From Rostrohypoxylon terebratum (Eukaryota > Ascomycota > Sordariomycetes > Xylariales > Hypoxylaceae): DNA of 64,000 bases. How positions within the stretch are numbered: the first letter of the stretch is position 1; the number at the start of each line of letters is the position of its first letter. Where the stretch lies: NCBI GenBank assembly GCA_022497145.1, contig MU385859.1, positions 62,001-126,000 of the forward strand, read 5' to 3'. The notes under the pieces are model-generated. The model saw nothing but the letters and a program-made list of their open reading frames with translations. It did not search any database and had not been told where the DNA came from. Shown piece after piece: positions 31,678 to 44,278 of this stretch. Position numbers and translations under genes: made by a program.

Positions 31678-33210
31678 ATGCTTCAGGTTCCCATTCGAGA
31701 GAAGGCCAATGGTGGTCATAAGGGTACCAAGGCTGTTATTTTAGTATGCATAATTCTGGCCTCTTAACACTTAGACAGTTGACATTTGACATTTGACCCC
31801 ACTAACCAGATCATCTATACAGGTTGGCGGTCCTTCGAGAGGAACCCGATTTCGCCCTCTGTCACTCGATGTCCCCAAGGTCTGTTGCCGATCGACTCAT
31901 CTCTTATTGCCTACCGAAACACTAACAAACTAACGACGCTATAGCCCCTCTTCGATGTCGCTGGACACCCCATCGTATGGCACTGCTTGACCGCCATTGC
32001 GAAAGTCCCCTCCATTCAGGAGGTTGTCATGATTGGCTACTACGACGAATCCGTATTCAAAGATTTCATTAAAGAAGCCGCCTCCGAGTTCCCCAACCTT
32101 CCTATCAAATACCTTCGAGAATACCAAGCCCTGGGTACTGCAGGTGGCCTTTACCACTTCCGAGATGCGATCCTCAAGGGTAGGCCCGAGCGCATCTTTG
32201 TCCTCAACTCGGACGTATGCTGCTCCTTCCCGCTCAACGAGATGGCTGAGCTCTTCGACAATAAGGATGCCGAAGCCGTCATTCTGGGTACACGGGTGAG
32301 CGAGGACGCCGCAACCAACTTTGGCTGTATTGTATCAGACCAGCACTCTCGCCGTGTCCTACATTATGTTGAGAAGCCAGAGAGCCACATATCGAATCTG
32401 ATCAACTGCGGTGTGTACCTGTTTAGTGTCGACGCTATCTTCCCCAGCATTAAGACCGCTATCAAGCGAAGAACCGACCGACCCCGATTAGTATCATATC
32501 CGTCGTCCGAGAACCTCGAATCAAGCTTCATGGCGGATGCGGATGAAGATGAAGAGCGCAAGAACGAGGTCATCCGCCTAGAACAGGACATTTTGAGTGA
32601 CCTCGCCGATAGCAAGCAGTTCTTCGTGTACGAGACAAAGGATTTCTGGCGCCAGATCAAGACCGCCGGCTCTGCCGTCCCAGCCAACGCTCTATACCTG
32701 CAAAAAGCCTATCAGACTGGATCCAGCGAGATCGCGAAGCCTTCTCCTAACGTCATACCTCCCGTATTCATTCACCCCTCCGCACACGTCGATCCTACTG
32801 CCAAGCTCGGCCCCAACGTCTCGATCGGACCCCGTGTGACTATCGGGCCCGGTGCTCGAGTCAAGGAGTCTATCGTTCTTGAGGATGCGGAAATCAAGCA
32901 TGACGCTTGCGTGCTATACTCCATTGTTGGCTGGAACAGCCGTGTAGGCGCATGGGCTCGTGTCGAAGGCACGCCCACGCCTGTCACAAGTCATTCGACT
33001 AGCATCGTGAAGAACGGCGTCAAAGTGCAGAGCATCACCATCCTAGGAAAAGAATGCGGCGTCGGGGATGAGGTACGCGTGCAGAACTGTGTCTGCTTGC
33101 CTTTCAAGGAGTTGAAGAGGGTAAGTCATATCCCAACCTCAACACTACAATATATGTACCGGGCTAAACTAACATAACTCCAGGATGTCGCTAATGAAGT
33201 CATCATGTAA
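31678..33210 (+). CDS. GMPPA: Mannose-1-phosphate guanylyltransferase, GMPPA type
   Basis: Four exons, 31678-31743, 31823-31879, 31945-33120 and 33184-33210, give 441 aa. Introns are 79, 65 and 63 bp with GT...AG ends. The spliced N-terminus carries the nucleotidyltransferase motif ILVGGPSRGTRFRPLSLDVPKPLFDVAG at residues ~21-48. The middle has EYQALGTAGGLYHFRD and VLNSDVCCSFPL. From about residue 310 hexapeptide repeats (HPSAHVDPTAKLGPNVSIGPRVTIGPGARVKESIV) form a left-handed beta helix. The end is KRDVANEVIM. Family knowledge: makes or regulates GDP-mannose for cell-wall mannan, N-glycans and GPI anchors in the cytosol. In animals GMPPA mainly regulates the catalytic GMPPB; whether this one is catalytic is unknown. 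The VGGP loop instead of the catalytic paralogue's AGGxGTR supports the A type. The last exon has only eight codons and a stop. Confidence 0.94.
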
Positions 33211-34123
33211 GGAGGTTAGGTGGTAGGTCAACTTACAGGCCTCTCGTCTCCCTGTGAAAAATTTATGGACACAGCTGGGTTCCGTCTTCGGTGTGGTGGA
33301 CTAATGGGCACGAAAAAATGCGGTGATACCTACGGCGCGACATGCTAGCAAGCGATATCGAGATAGATAGGACGTTTATATAATTGACGACGCGCTTGCT
33401 TTGATCCGGCCGCCTTCCCCATTTTCCCAAGACTTATGCATTTTGTTCTTTTACGATTAAGCAATCTATTAGACTTAAAGTGCTATTATAACTTTCCCCA
33501 AGATGAAGAATGATGAGAATGAAACTATGTGATGTAAGTTCCTGCATCGCTGGTTGGCATATAAGCGTCCATGGGTCTCATTTACAATGAGCGACTGAGA
33601 CTGAAAGATGATATACCGTGACTTATTAATATAGTACAGGTTTTTTTTACTAATCTATTGTTAATGCGACTGGAATTTCTCAACATATATGGAGATAGCT
33701 CAGCATTCACGTGTTTAAGCCAACGCTCTGCGGACTATAAGACCTACAGCACTTCATTCTCCTACAATAGTTTGTTCGGCCATGGCTTCACTATCGCCAT
33801 CTACGCGACGAAGTCTCATGACCTATCGACTGTTGATGCTCGGACTAATGAGATCACTCACTACATAGTCCACTTTTTCAGATCGGCCTATTTCAGCCCC
33901 CATGCTTCATGAGAATGCTAACCATGGGGTTAGCTCTCACACAGAAGCTCAGAGTACATATGATCACAGGTACGGGTACATGGTTCGCAAGCGGACATAT
34001 ATGATATTAACAACCGAACTTAGTAGCGCACATACAAACCGCAGACTCAGTCCGCCAGACGAACCAAAATAATGATTCCGCTCCCTTTTTTTACGTTTCT
34101 TTTATCGCAACTCCGTCTAAACC
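33211..34123. other. Convergent intergenic spacer
   Basis: 913 bp between converging genes, AT-rich and without a supported gene. It should hold two 3' UTRs. A T8 run lies near 33642. Confidence 0.5.
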
Positions 34124-35146
34124 CTACCGGTAAGCGAAGATCGTGCTTTCCGTCTCGGCCGTGTACTCAGTCCGTCGATCTTCCTCCGGTCTCGTGTTCT
34201 GCGGAGCGAAAGGCGGCAGGGGCGCCCGAGAACCGGCGGGAAACCTACTATCCTGTGCTCCGACGACGGAGGGCTGCGACTGCCTCCATGGGTGCGGGTC
34301 CCGCCACGTCGGGGCCGAGTCTTGCCACGGGGGTGTCGCCATCCACTGTCCGCTCGGCGCACGACTCGGGACGCCCATGCCTCCTGCCATCATCGGCCCA
34401 CCCGTCTCTCCTGCTCGGAACCCTCCTACTATTCCCCTGCTATCCCTCACATACGCCGACGGCGCAACAGCGCTTATCGGCGGTCCACGGCCTCCAAACC
34501 CTCCCGCCTCCGACATGCTGCGCTGAGCTTGCGCACGCTCCCTTTCCAGCTCCTCGTCGCGCAGGACATTGATCTCATCTCGGGCCATCCTCGCTCTCCG
34601 TCGGCGATTGAAGAAGTATATCAGGCCCGCTAGCGCGACGACTGCGACGGCCGACCATATCCCAATCGCGACCTTGGCGCCGGTACTCAAGGCGGGCGGA
34701 TCAGCTGAACCGATGGCGGGTTGGCCGGAGGCCGCGGCCGTAATGCCAGCTTGTGCCGAGTTGGAATTGGAATTCGAGCTGGAGCCCGAGACAGCAGGGT
34801 TCGCTGCGCTAGTACTCTGGGCTTTGTTTGGGTCGGCGGCTTCCTGACTAGGCGTTGAGTCGGCGGAACTCGCCGACGAGGAGCCGTCTTCTTCTATCCC
34901 GTCCCCGCTGACGGATGATGCGGATGAGGCTGAGTCCTCTTCGTCCTCGGCCTTCGCGGGGGCGGAAGTGGCGGGCTGTCTGGCCGTGACTTTGGTAGGG
35001 ATGACCCTGTGCCTGCGCAAGAAGTTGTTGAGGGCATCTTCTGGTAGGTAGGCCTCGCTCGCGCTGGTGCCTTGGATCCAGGCCGCGGTGCTGACGAACG
35101 TTGCGATGCGCGCTGCGCTGATGGTGTTGGGGAATTGGTACGCCAT
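34124..35146 (-). CDS. Single-pass membrane protein with Ser-rich stalk (Mid2-like layout)
   Basis: Intron-free frame of 340 aa from the ATG at 35146. The N-terminus (MAYQFPNTISAARIATFVSTAAWIQG) is only moderately hydrophobic and could be a weak signal sequence. Residues ~62-150 are Ser/Ala/Asp/Asn-rich, a likely O-glycosylated stalk. A clear transmembrane helix lies at ~158-180 (VAIGIWSAVAVVALAGLIYFF), followed by RRRRARMAR, a basic stop-transfer. The ~150-residue cytosolic tail is Gly/Pro/Arg-rich and ends in TESTIFAYR. This layout resembles fungal wall-stress sensors and similar proteins of the Mid2 type, but I see no WSC cysteine domain. An upstream intron is possible: the leader reads TTTCGTTTCAG some 50 bp before the ATG. 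Function unassigned. Confidence 0.75.
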   Translation of the reverse strand: MAYQFPNTISAARIATFVSTAAWIQGTSASEAYLPEDALNNFLRRHRVIPTKVTARQPATSAPAKAEDEEDSASSASSVSGDGIEEDGSSSASSADSTPSQEAADPNKAQSTSAANPAVSGSSSNSNSNSAQAGITAAASGQPAIGSADPPALSTGAKVAIGIWSAVAVVALAGLIYFFNRRRRARMARDEINVLRDEELERERAQAQRSMSEAGGFGGRGPPISAVAPSAYVRDSRGIVGGFRAGETGGPMMAGGMGVPSRAPSGQWMATPPWQDSAPTWRDPHPWRQSQPSVVGAQDSRFPAGSRAPLPPFAPQNTRPEEDRRTEYTAETESTIFAYR

Positions 35147-36092
35147 CCTGTGCAACTAACCAACTAACTAACTGCCTGCCTGCCTGACTGAAACGAAAGG
35201 AAACGGAACAGAACAAAACAAAGCGTATGAAATTTTGTCGAGACGAGTAGAGCTCTTCTCGCGTCCTCCTGGCTTTGCTGTCTGATGAATACTAAAGTAC
35301 ACGTTCCTCCGCCTGGGATTGCAGTGTAGTGTAGTCGATCGATGGCAGGAAGTGAGACCGTGCTTCGACGAGAGACCGAATGTCGATGAATTGGGCAACT
35401 ACCCTCCAACTCGTCCTGGAGGTATGAATGTTGAGTTGCTAAGGAACATTAGGCTAGGAGAAAAAAAAGAACGGATCTTCTTGGAGGAGATCAGTTGTAG
35501 GTATATATCACCCCTCAAAATTCCAAAAACGGAAATAACGCACGCGACAGTTCTTCTGCGATCGACATCGCTCCTCTGCCGTGTCGCAGGCATGGCGAGA
35601 TTGGATTGTTTCGAATGTTAACAATAGAAAGAAGCACCGTGCTTTGATCTCTGGTAGGCCGTGGTGCCCCGGCGAGATCCCGGGGTAGCGCTGAGATGAA
35701 ACGAGATCGCAATGCCAAGGGGTATCAATGTCCTCTTGGCGGACCGCAACGTTTGCTTGGCCACCGAATCGCTTCATCGGATTCTCCACCGAACTGACTT
35801 CAACATCTCAGAAAAGTTGTGTTTAAAAAAGAGGCTCACAAAAGCCAAGCCCTCACCCTAGGCTAGTTCAGACGGCTGTCGTCGCGGGTGTGTCGAAACG
35901 TGAACGCCAGTGGCGATCATTAGTTGAAACAAAAATGTCTCGCAGTCAAATAAAAAATCGATAGATACCTAGGTCCTAGGTCCTAGGTCCTATCTATACT
36001 AGTACCTGTTTATAGAATGCTTTCCTGAATATTACCTAAGGATCTCCAAGAGCACAAACCGTGGAGCCTACAGACTTGACCGATCTTTCCGT
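35147..36092. other. Intergenic spacer with short tandem tetranucleotides
   Basis: No gene is supported. AACTAACTAACTGCCTGCCTGCCTG tetranucleotide repeats lie just upstream of the membrane-protein start (about 35157-35187). The CTAGGTC tandem palindrome is at 35961-35997, close to the 3' end of the HET gene. Confidence 0.5.
35961..35997. repeat. CTAGGTC tandem repeat flanked by inverted ATAGATA/TATCTAT
   Basis: A core of three CTAGGTC units (35968-35990) is bracketed by ATAGATA at 35961-35967 and its reverse complement TATCTAT at 35991-35997. It is the most elaborate member of the CCTAGG-type motif family in this window. Confidence 0.8.
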
Positions 36093-37920
36093 TTATTTTA
36101 TGCTTCTATCCTCAAGATAAATATCAACAACGTCTACAAATGAACCCAAGTCGATGAACACTCTTTCTACTTGAATACATACCTTCCCCCAATTTCCAAA
36201 ACACGCGCCCCAGGCGCCTAAAGGGCACGTCAGGTCTACAGACGGGAAATCATATTGCTTCAATCTGTTACGGTAATCCCACCACTCTACCCCATCACGA
36301 AGCACTCGCTCTTGAGTATGACGAGAGTCGTTGAAAAATACTGGCATGAGTGAGACTTGAAGGTTTAAGTCGGAGTTGTAGTTAGCGGAAGTGATGCTTC
36401 CATTTCGCTTGAAGTGAATATTAAAACCAAAGTTCCATTCCATCTCCTTCAACTTGTAGCTGAAAGTAATTATTTCAGGGCTGAATTGGTCGCTATTCAT
36501 TGTAACTACCTGCTCGCTTTCGAAATAAGTGACGCTAGCATGAGTCTGAAAACCTGCATACTTCACTAGAGCGTGATTGAAGGTGTTCCTTCGTATGATG
36601 ATGTCACCACACCGAAGTATTCTCTGCTTCTCAGGCGCGACGTGAAGTAACCTTGTGTCACTAAGTATATGATCATATGTTGTGTCCAGGCTTTCATCGA
36701 AGAGCAATTCGTTCGTCCTTCCATAATTTCTATGCACCGAGTTTTGTAGAGGGACGCGAAGCAACCAAGTGGGATGTTGTTCATGACAGCAAAGTAAGGC
36801 CACGACCGTACCCTCGCGTATTTGTGATAATCCTGGCCACTTCCAATGATATATGGAGTCGAAGGTTGATACAACAGGTAGTTGAATACGAATCTCGGAA
36901 CCAGCCAACACTGGTAAGGCGGCAACATTTTTCTCAAGATGTCGATAAAATTCATCAGCCATCGGAGAAGGCATAAACATTCCAGAATTGGAGAAGTCTC
37001 TCGGGGACTCAGCAAGTAATCCGAGGAGTTGTTTTGGCCTTGACCATTCAAGGCCTTTTCTCCCCCACAGTATATTCCTGTCCGTAATTTCTATTGTAGG
37101 TGTTGAGACTATTGTACCCCAGGCAAAGATAGAATGGTCGTCGAATTTTATTTTGATGATTTCCTCCTGCAGTCTTCTAAAGGCATTCTTTCCCTCTCCG
37201 TATATCAAGGGCATATTTATGTCGAAAATCCCAAGCAAGCAATATGCAATGTCTTCGACCCGAGATGTATTTCGGTTTGATGCCCAGGACATTTTCTTGG
37301 CCGCACTTGCTAGGTCGAGGTTACTACCATCTAGATACCTGGGTTCGATATGGGTGATCGAGTGAAGAAGCTCAGAGAGTTCATATTTTGTACCTAGAAG
37401 CGACCAGTCCTTTGAAAAGAAGAAGAGGACTTTCGGCGCTATGAGTTCTTGGAGCGTCCAACCCCGTGTGTGCCAACGACTTCGGGAGAATTCCGAGTCC
37501 GTTACCAACGGTGTGTCTCTCGAAACATCAGAGAGATAGGCATAACAGAACGTCGAATTTTGATACCACCGGAACATGGAATTTATTGATTCGGATAGTT
37601 CTGCGCTGCTAGTCTTATCAATGCAACACCTGGATGGAAATAATAGGTAGTCAGCAACTCAAAAGCCTTTCACATCAGATAACCACAACTTACGTGTCGA
37701 CCCAAACCCATTCGAGACAATCTTGTAAGGCTTGAGTACAACAGTATAAAATTTTCTGGTAACCTTTCCTGTGCTCCAATTCGGATAAGTCAGTTCCTTG
37801 CCAGTCCTGGAAGCTGATTTCTTCTTCTCCCCACGTATGCGAGAGGATGGCATATGGGGGGTAGTCGTCATCGGTGTTGAAATATTCGATTTTCATGCTA
37901 GAAGCATGGATAAGCCACAT
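36093..37920 (-). CDS. HET-domain protein (heterokaryon incompatibility family)
   Basis: Two exons, 37920-37694 and 37629-36093, give 587 aa. The 64-bp intron has GTAAGT and CCAG ends. All three HET blocks are present: YAILSHTWGEEE at residues ~23-34, then WVWVDTCCIDKTSSAELSESINSM across the splice junction (~71-94), and RGWTLQELIAP at ~131-141. After them comes the usual helical segment SRVEDIAYCLLGIFDINMPLIYGEGKNAFRRLQEEI. The ~350-residue C-terminal part shows no NACHT, ankyrin or WD repeats that I can see. Family knowledge: HET proteins take part in self/non-self recognition and programmed cell death between fungal strains, but most family members are untested. The start MWLIHASSMKIEYF fits the family. 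It sits at the left border of a long gene-poor tract, a usual setting for such variable genes. Confidence 0.93.
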
Positions 37921-40900
37921 CTTGGATATTCGTTAAGTACCTAATATAAGTGTGCTTGAGTAAAGAAGTATCTTCGAATAATTCTCTAGGTAGGTAGTCT
38001 ATTGTGCTTTCTACGATGATTCCAAATCTTTTCAAAAAGCCATCTAGATGGTGACTAGGTACCTACCCAGTACTTAGTGAGGCTGTTGAAAAGTCTGTCA
38101 GTTCATGCATTGAAGGATTTGCGTCAGTACTATCAAGGCCTCTGGATTACGCAGTCACGTGATATTTGTATAGATAGGATATATACCTACTAGGTATCTA
38201 GTAGGTATAATTTCTTACCTTGGTAGGTATCTTGAAGTTGAAGGCATCGCCATTGTGGTTATTATCTAGGTAACCTACCTTGGTAGGTGTCAATGCTTCT
38301 ACGAAAATCCCGTGATCTCTCACGATAGGGAGTCCCCTTAACCCGATGCCGTAGATGCGGAACGGAGTGGAGCCCGGAGAACTACCTAGAGATCTAGTCG
38401 CCATGCTGCGTTTAGCACCGTAATCACTAGGTTGGAGCTACTAGAGTCTAGTATAGTACGGGCTCGCGGTACTTAGGTCGCGGTAGAGATACTTGAGAGC
38501 CCACGTGTTGCGGGACATGCATAACTAGGCGCATTCTAACCCCTCCTTAGCCTTCAGCCCTGACTATTATTGGGTTGCCGAATTCCGTGCTAAAATGTAT
38601 AAAGCTCTAAATAGAACCTTTCGGACGAAATTACGACATCAATCTGATGCCAAGCAGGTAGGATCGAAGATCGAGAAAATGGGAGGAGTAAAGACCGGTT
38701 TTTTCATATGGGAGATATTAGGTTGAGCATCGTGGCCCCCTTTACGCACCCTAGATACCTAGCAAACCCCAAATTTGCGGACTGGCGATTCCCGATGCGA
38801 AATGTCCGTTGTAGGCAGACGTCGCGTCATAGGACAAGCAACAGATAGTCCGTTCTCCAACGCGTACGACTTAGACGCTGTAGCTATCCGACACATTCTA
38901 GCCAACTAGTCCCCTTCCCCCTAACCCCTCTCTGGAGGTACCTGTTTACTAAATGATGGATGGTGAGGTTGGGCGTGCGGGTAAAAGTCAAGTAGGTAAG
39001 GCTACAGCAATCAGACTGGCACACTACCTACCTACCTACATACGCCGTACTTCAGTACTGCAACCTAAGTAGTAAAGTAGCGCCATACCCGCGCATTTAC
39101 CTGGTACGCGGACAACCATCTTCTCAGCCGAGAATAAGCGGCACATCTGATATCTACCTGCCTCTACATATCCCTCTTTGACGGGAAGAATTAATCCGAA
39201 AGCCTAACAGCTTCGTTTCGGGCAATTGTAAAGAGTTGAATTATGTCTAATGCCATAACGTTTCAGGGGCTGCAAATACTGCCCGTTGGTCTTACCCACC
39301 TTTCCGGTCCGGCCGGTACGGGCATAGTCCGTGTGCGCACCAACAAGCTGTTACAAATTCATGTCTTAAAGTACATATTATTATATGGGAGGTTTTAGGA
39401 CGTGTGTGTTTGGACGTACTCGATACGTACTTCGGTCAAGGAGAGAGGGGGCTGGGTAGGTGCCCAAGGTGAAGCCGGTATCGACTTGACAGTGCTGTGG
39501 TATATGACGTCTATTACGAGACCCTGGAGGGCTGAATAGCACTTAGGGGACATACGAAAAAGTTGGTGGTTGAATGATAGATTAATCGTACACCTTACTG
39601 TCTCGGTCCAAGTCCTCCAATGTGACGGTGGGCAGCAAATCTATTGGTGGATTAGTCCTGTCCCTCTACTTTCTACGTATGACCTGCATAACCGCTGGTA
39701 CCCCTTCAGTTAGGCATTCGAGCACACGGTTGGGAGGTCATCCATCACCTGAGGACATCGCAATTGAGGTCAATTGGTGTGAATACCATAGCCCCGACCA
39801 TATTTGACGGTTCCGGATCAATTGCAACCAGGCGTTAATTACCAATACATCTTCGCGGCCACAAATTGCCTTGTCAAACCGCTTTTAGTTGTATTATCAT
39901 CACCCTACTGTGTGCCCGACGGCCTCGTATGTCACGCAATTCAGCAATGATGTTCGCCCGTTCGAAATGATGTGATATTTTGGGCGCAAAACATCTCTCT
40001 GGAAAGGTACAAAGACTGGGGCCTCGAACTCGTGCTAGTACGGATAGGCTGTCAGTTCGTCGCCTATCTGTCATTTCTGTCATCGTGAGAAATCGGTCCG
40101 CTACATAGAGATATTTGCGGGTGTGCGCATATGCCCGCTGCGGACCAAGCCTTACGAGAGCCGTAAACGAGCGGTCCGGGATCGTGAGGAGGGCATTTAG
40201 AAGGGAGATGGCATATTCTATCGCATACGCTGCCATTCCCCGCGCCCGTGCTTCGCGCCTGTTCCCGTAGCGCGAGTCCTAATTCGTCGGGCGTGGGATG
40301 TGGTATGTCCTTAGACGGTAGCATAGGTAAGCATGAGGTCTGCTGCCTGTTCCTATCCCGCGAAAGGTGCGACGAGAACTATGTCATCTCAGCTGTGCTG
40401 GGTAGCACTTATGATTTTAGTGATGCTATTTCGGTTGTGGGTGAATGCGACTTTATGTATGCACTGCGCAAAGAGAGGCTGGCGCCTTGCCATCATAGAT
40501 GCTTACGCTACCACTACTAAACTAGCCCTAGAGGCACCTAGCAGGCACCTACTGCTGTACATTAGACTGTACATCGCCCCCAATTGCTGGGGGAATGGGT
40601 GTGGTCGCTCAAGCCTTAATACGTACGACACAGACAAGATCCTGGCCTGTGATTGGAGCCATATGCGCCCCCAGATCCGTGAGACAGAAAACACCTAAAA
40701 AACCACCTGAATTGGAGTCTCTGGACAAGATGGGACGGGAACGGTAGGACGAAAATTTTCTTGGTCTCATCACATCAGCACCGTAAATAGTCACCGGGGA
40801 TGACCAACTGCCGCGACAGACGCGGGTGGCTTGAGACGAGACATGGTCGGAAGGGAAGACGTTGGTAAAAGATTTTTCGGTAGCCTTCTCGCTATTGCGT

Positions 40901-43900
40901 ATTATTTACGCTCTACCGATGTTCGCCTGTGTGCCATAATGCAACCTGTCAATTTCGTTGAAGACGAGCCCGCCAACCTGCATCTATCGAGCGAAGGACC
41001 CGCGTACGCCGGAGGCTCTGATAGGGCCGTAAGGGCGTCGCAAGGGACCTAGGACCTTGGTACCTACCAACCTCGAATTATGTTATTATTGTTTCGTTTT
41101 CAAAGTTGTTTGTGCGAATAGAAACATTGTTGATACATGATTCAATCCGTCTCATGCCAGGGATATTTTGATATGTGATCTCGGTCTAGAACAAATCCAA
41201 CATAACAATTATTGCACTTTGGTCTCAGACAGGGGGTATGTGCTACCTGTTGTGCTCCCTTATGATACACACGCACCGTAATCCATAATCCCATCGTCTA
41301 CTATGTAGATACCTGCGAGATATCACCAGCCACGATTACTCGATTGCTCGATTACACGCAGGAGGATGATAGACTGTCTTCCCAATTGGAACGAACTATG
41401 ACCCGACAGCCTTGGCCGGCGTACGAAAGTGGTATTTCATCTACCACGGCAGATATGATCATGGTTGCAAAGAGGAAGAAAACGAGAACATCCTTTCCTT
41501 GTCACTCTTCGCGTGGCAGTGGATTCTCACGCACTGTAACCCTTTCGTAGCGCGTCCGGAATCCCAAGAAACTCCTAAGCCCGTTTCAGTGACCTTTGCT
41601 GACCTTGGCTCTAGGCGCCGCCGAACCGTAGAATTATCACTACACAATCCAGTAAGAGGACCGTGGGCTGCAAGGGTAGGAGCTTGGACTGATTACGAAG
41701 AGCAGCGGTGCGTGCCTGTGCGGATCCCGTTGGCGCCTTATTGAAATTTCGTAGGTGCCTAACGAAAAGAATACCATGACGGCTATGACGGAGCAAGTTG
41801 GAGCAGTCAATTCACTGTGACTCGAAGTAGACGTAGTAGGACAGGCCATTCGATTGAAATAACTTGTTTAATACATTGGTAAAGAGGGGTAACGAGTTTG
41901 GCGAATGGGAAACTCGACAGCCCGCCGGTTCGAAGGTCTCGATGTACAGACCTGAAGATGTTAGACGTACGGAGGGCGTGTTGAGTCTAATCTGGGAATG
42001 TAGACATGTACTGTAACCAAGACAGGAAAAGAAGTTTACCTGCAGACTGCAGCTTGAGCACGGAACACGGAATGGGCTCAGCTGTAAGACAATGGACATG
42101 GATCTTCCATCGCTAAATGAGCCTGTAAGAGCCCCTGACGATAAAAGTACCAGTGAAGGATGAGGGATGGTCTAAGGCCTGTAACCCTATCATGGAACCC
42201 TAACACGGGCCTATATTCGTGAACAACAATAGACATCATCATCATCTCGTCGCAGTCAGATACGAGCGCAATCAAGAGGCCTCAAGGAATCTGTTGATCT
42301 CGTAGTCATTAATCATGGTAAACAATAGAATAACAGTATATAAAAATTAATCACTTTAATTATTTCCTCGTGTTCGCGTTCCAGGACTACTCGGCGCAAA
42401 GCACACCAGGAACGAACGCGCGTGTGTTGAGTGGCTTGGGGCATGAAAAGTAATTTCGGGCCAATTACTCCCGTCGGCACACACAAATTTCAACGGAAAA
42501 AAAATTTGACAAAAAAAAAGCAAAGCAGAAAGGGGTAAAGAGAGAAAAAAAAAAAGAGAGAAGGATTTCGCAATGCTTATAATTACAAGTTACTATTGCA
42601 TAGCGCCATGGAGGTTGAGGCTGACATTGCATGGCATCCTTCGAGAAGACACGTTTTTTTGCCTCCCCTGTCACTCAATGCTCTCATCTAAATGCTACGG
42701 ATCTATAATATTAGAATACTTACAGAATTTTGGGAAGTACAAAGTTATGACAAGATCAGGTATCTCAATGCGACACAGGTAAGAAAGACGATTACCTACC
42801 TGCCTACCTAATACAAGATAGGGGAATGAATAGGAAACAAGAATCAGCACGGCGAATATATGGTTTGATGATGTTTCAATGTTTCGCTACCCACAGGAGA
42901 GATGCCGTCAGAAAGGAGCCCCAAGGAATAGACTTGTAGTATTATTATTCATCCTACCCCTTGTGCACTAGCGTTGAGTCATATCACAAAATATCCATAA
43001 TAATATCCATACTATCAACTTCACGACATGCCCACTCCCATCCCCATATAGGTACCCATCGCATGTGTAATCAACTCTCATGGAATGATACATTGTCAAA
43101 ATAACAATAATATCACACTTAGCGACAGAAGCTTCCCAAATATTCTAGGCATGTCTACGATGCCAGTTGATAATACAACGTACAAGCTGGTCCCCATCTA
43201 GGGTCACATGCCCTACGCACCGGTAAGTTCGGCAGTGAGTACATGCATGGGATATGCAAGCGTCGAGTAGTACTAGCAGCATAGGTACGGATGTGGGTAA
43301 GTTAATTGGCCAAGGAGATCAGCAGTAAGTTAAGGATGCTCTATTAAACGTATCACTTCGAATCAAGTCAAGTCACGATCACAGGTAGAGGCACAGATGT
43401 AGAAGGGTATAACTAAGATTGGTGTTTGTTTTTGTCTTCCTGAGATTATCCAGTTACAAGCAAGAAAAGTAAAAATGAAAGAAAGGGGTATCTCCCAGCC
43501 AGCCAGTACAACCCAGTCCCGATCTCGAAAATAGTGAGATCCTCTATAAATGCGTCCAGAGCAAAACAATAAATCAAAATGCCGCCAGGTCTGACATAAC
43601 GCCCGCTAATAATGGCGTAAGGTGTTGACTGGCGTAGCAAACACGACTCGGCTGGTAAACGAATCCATCAATATCCATAAGACAATAACCATTAAGCTCT
43701 TTTCTAAGGTTGAACAATAGCCAGCGCGTAATGCAATTCCCATCAGCGGCAACCAATACAGCCGTTGCGCAAAAAAGTAAACAATCCGTCTCTCCGTAAC
43801 CAACTTTTGAGTTCCCGAATGTCCCGAAAGGGTATATCTCGCTCGTGTCCTCGTCAACTGCTTGCGCGGTGAGCCTGTGTGCATTTTAGAAACACACTCT

Positions 43901-44278
43901 CCTGTCTTCGTCTGGGGTATCTTGAAAAACGAAAGATGAGACAGGAAAATCCAGGCCCTTCGCATGCTAGTTTGCCCTGCGGCGAGTGTAATAAGACAGA
44001 TGAAAAGAAATCCTGGACGGCGGAAATCCTGGTATCGATGCTACTCCGGAAATACAGCCCAAGCAGGAAATCAATTTCTAGTTATACACGATGGCGGTGC
44101 CATCCTTCAATCTCCAATCAGTTTTTAGCGGTGGTGATAATAGTGGTAGTAGTATAGTAGTAGTAGGGTAAGGTAGGGGAGGTAGGGGGTAGGGAGTATG
44201 GTCCATCCGTGGAAAAGCTCCTGTAACGGGGGATCAAAATATCCGTGGGTAAGGCAATAAAATCCGGAGGTTCAACAT
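37921..44278. other. Gene-poor tract, left part
   Basis: 6.4 kb without a supported gene. Frames of 60-120 codons occur on both strands but lack ATG starts, domains or plausible splice partners. Present are a 12-bp-arm palindrome at 38182-38209, ACCTACC/GGTAGGT at 38273-38288, ACCTACCTACCTAC near 39025, poly-A and AAAAAGAGAGA near 42500-42560, and a TAGTAG/GGTAGGG tract near 44130-44200. 42.9-43.4 kb is AT-rich. No transposon ends seen. Confidence 0.5.
38182..38209. repeat. Palindrome with 12-bp arms, loop GTAT
   Basis: TATACCTACTAG at 38182-38193 pairs with CTAGTAGGTATA at 38198-38209 around a 4-nt loop. A second inverted repeat, ACCTACC-TT-GGTAGGT, follows at 38273-38288. Both lie about 0.3 kb upstream of the HET gene's start, on the side where its promoter should be. 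Confidence 0.85.

Noticed and set aside
34072..34633. Plus-strand frames over the single-pass membrane protein
   Set aside because: They are complements of the Ser/Pro/Gly-rich tail, with no domains.
39874..40236. 120-codon minus-strand frame
   Set aside because: It has no recognisable domain, upstream codons in the same frame are low-complexity Arg/Ala, and no splice partner gives a longer protein.
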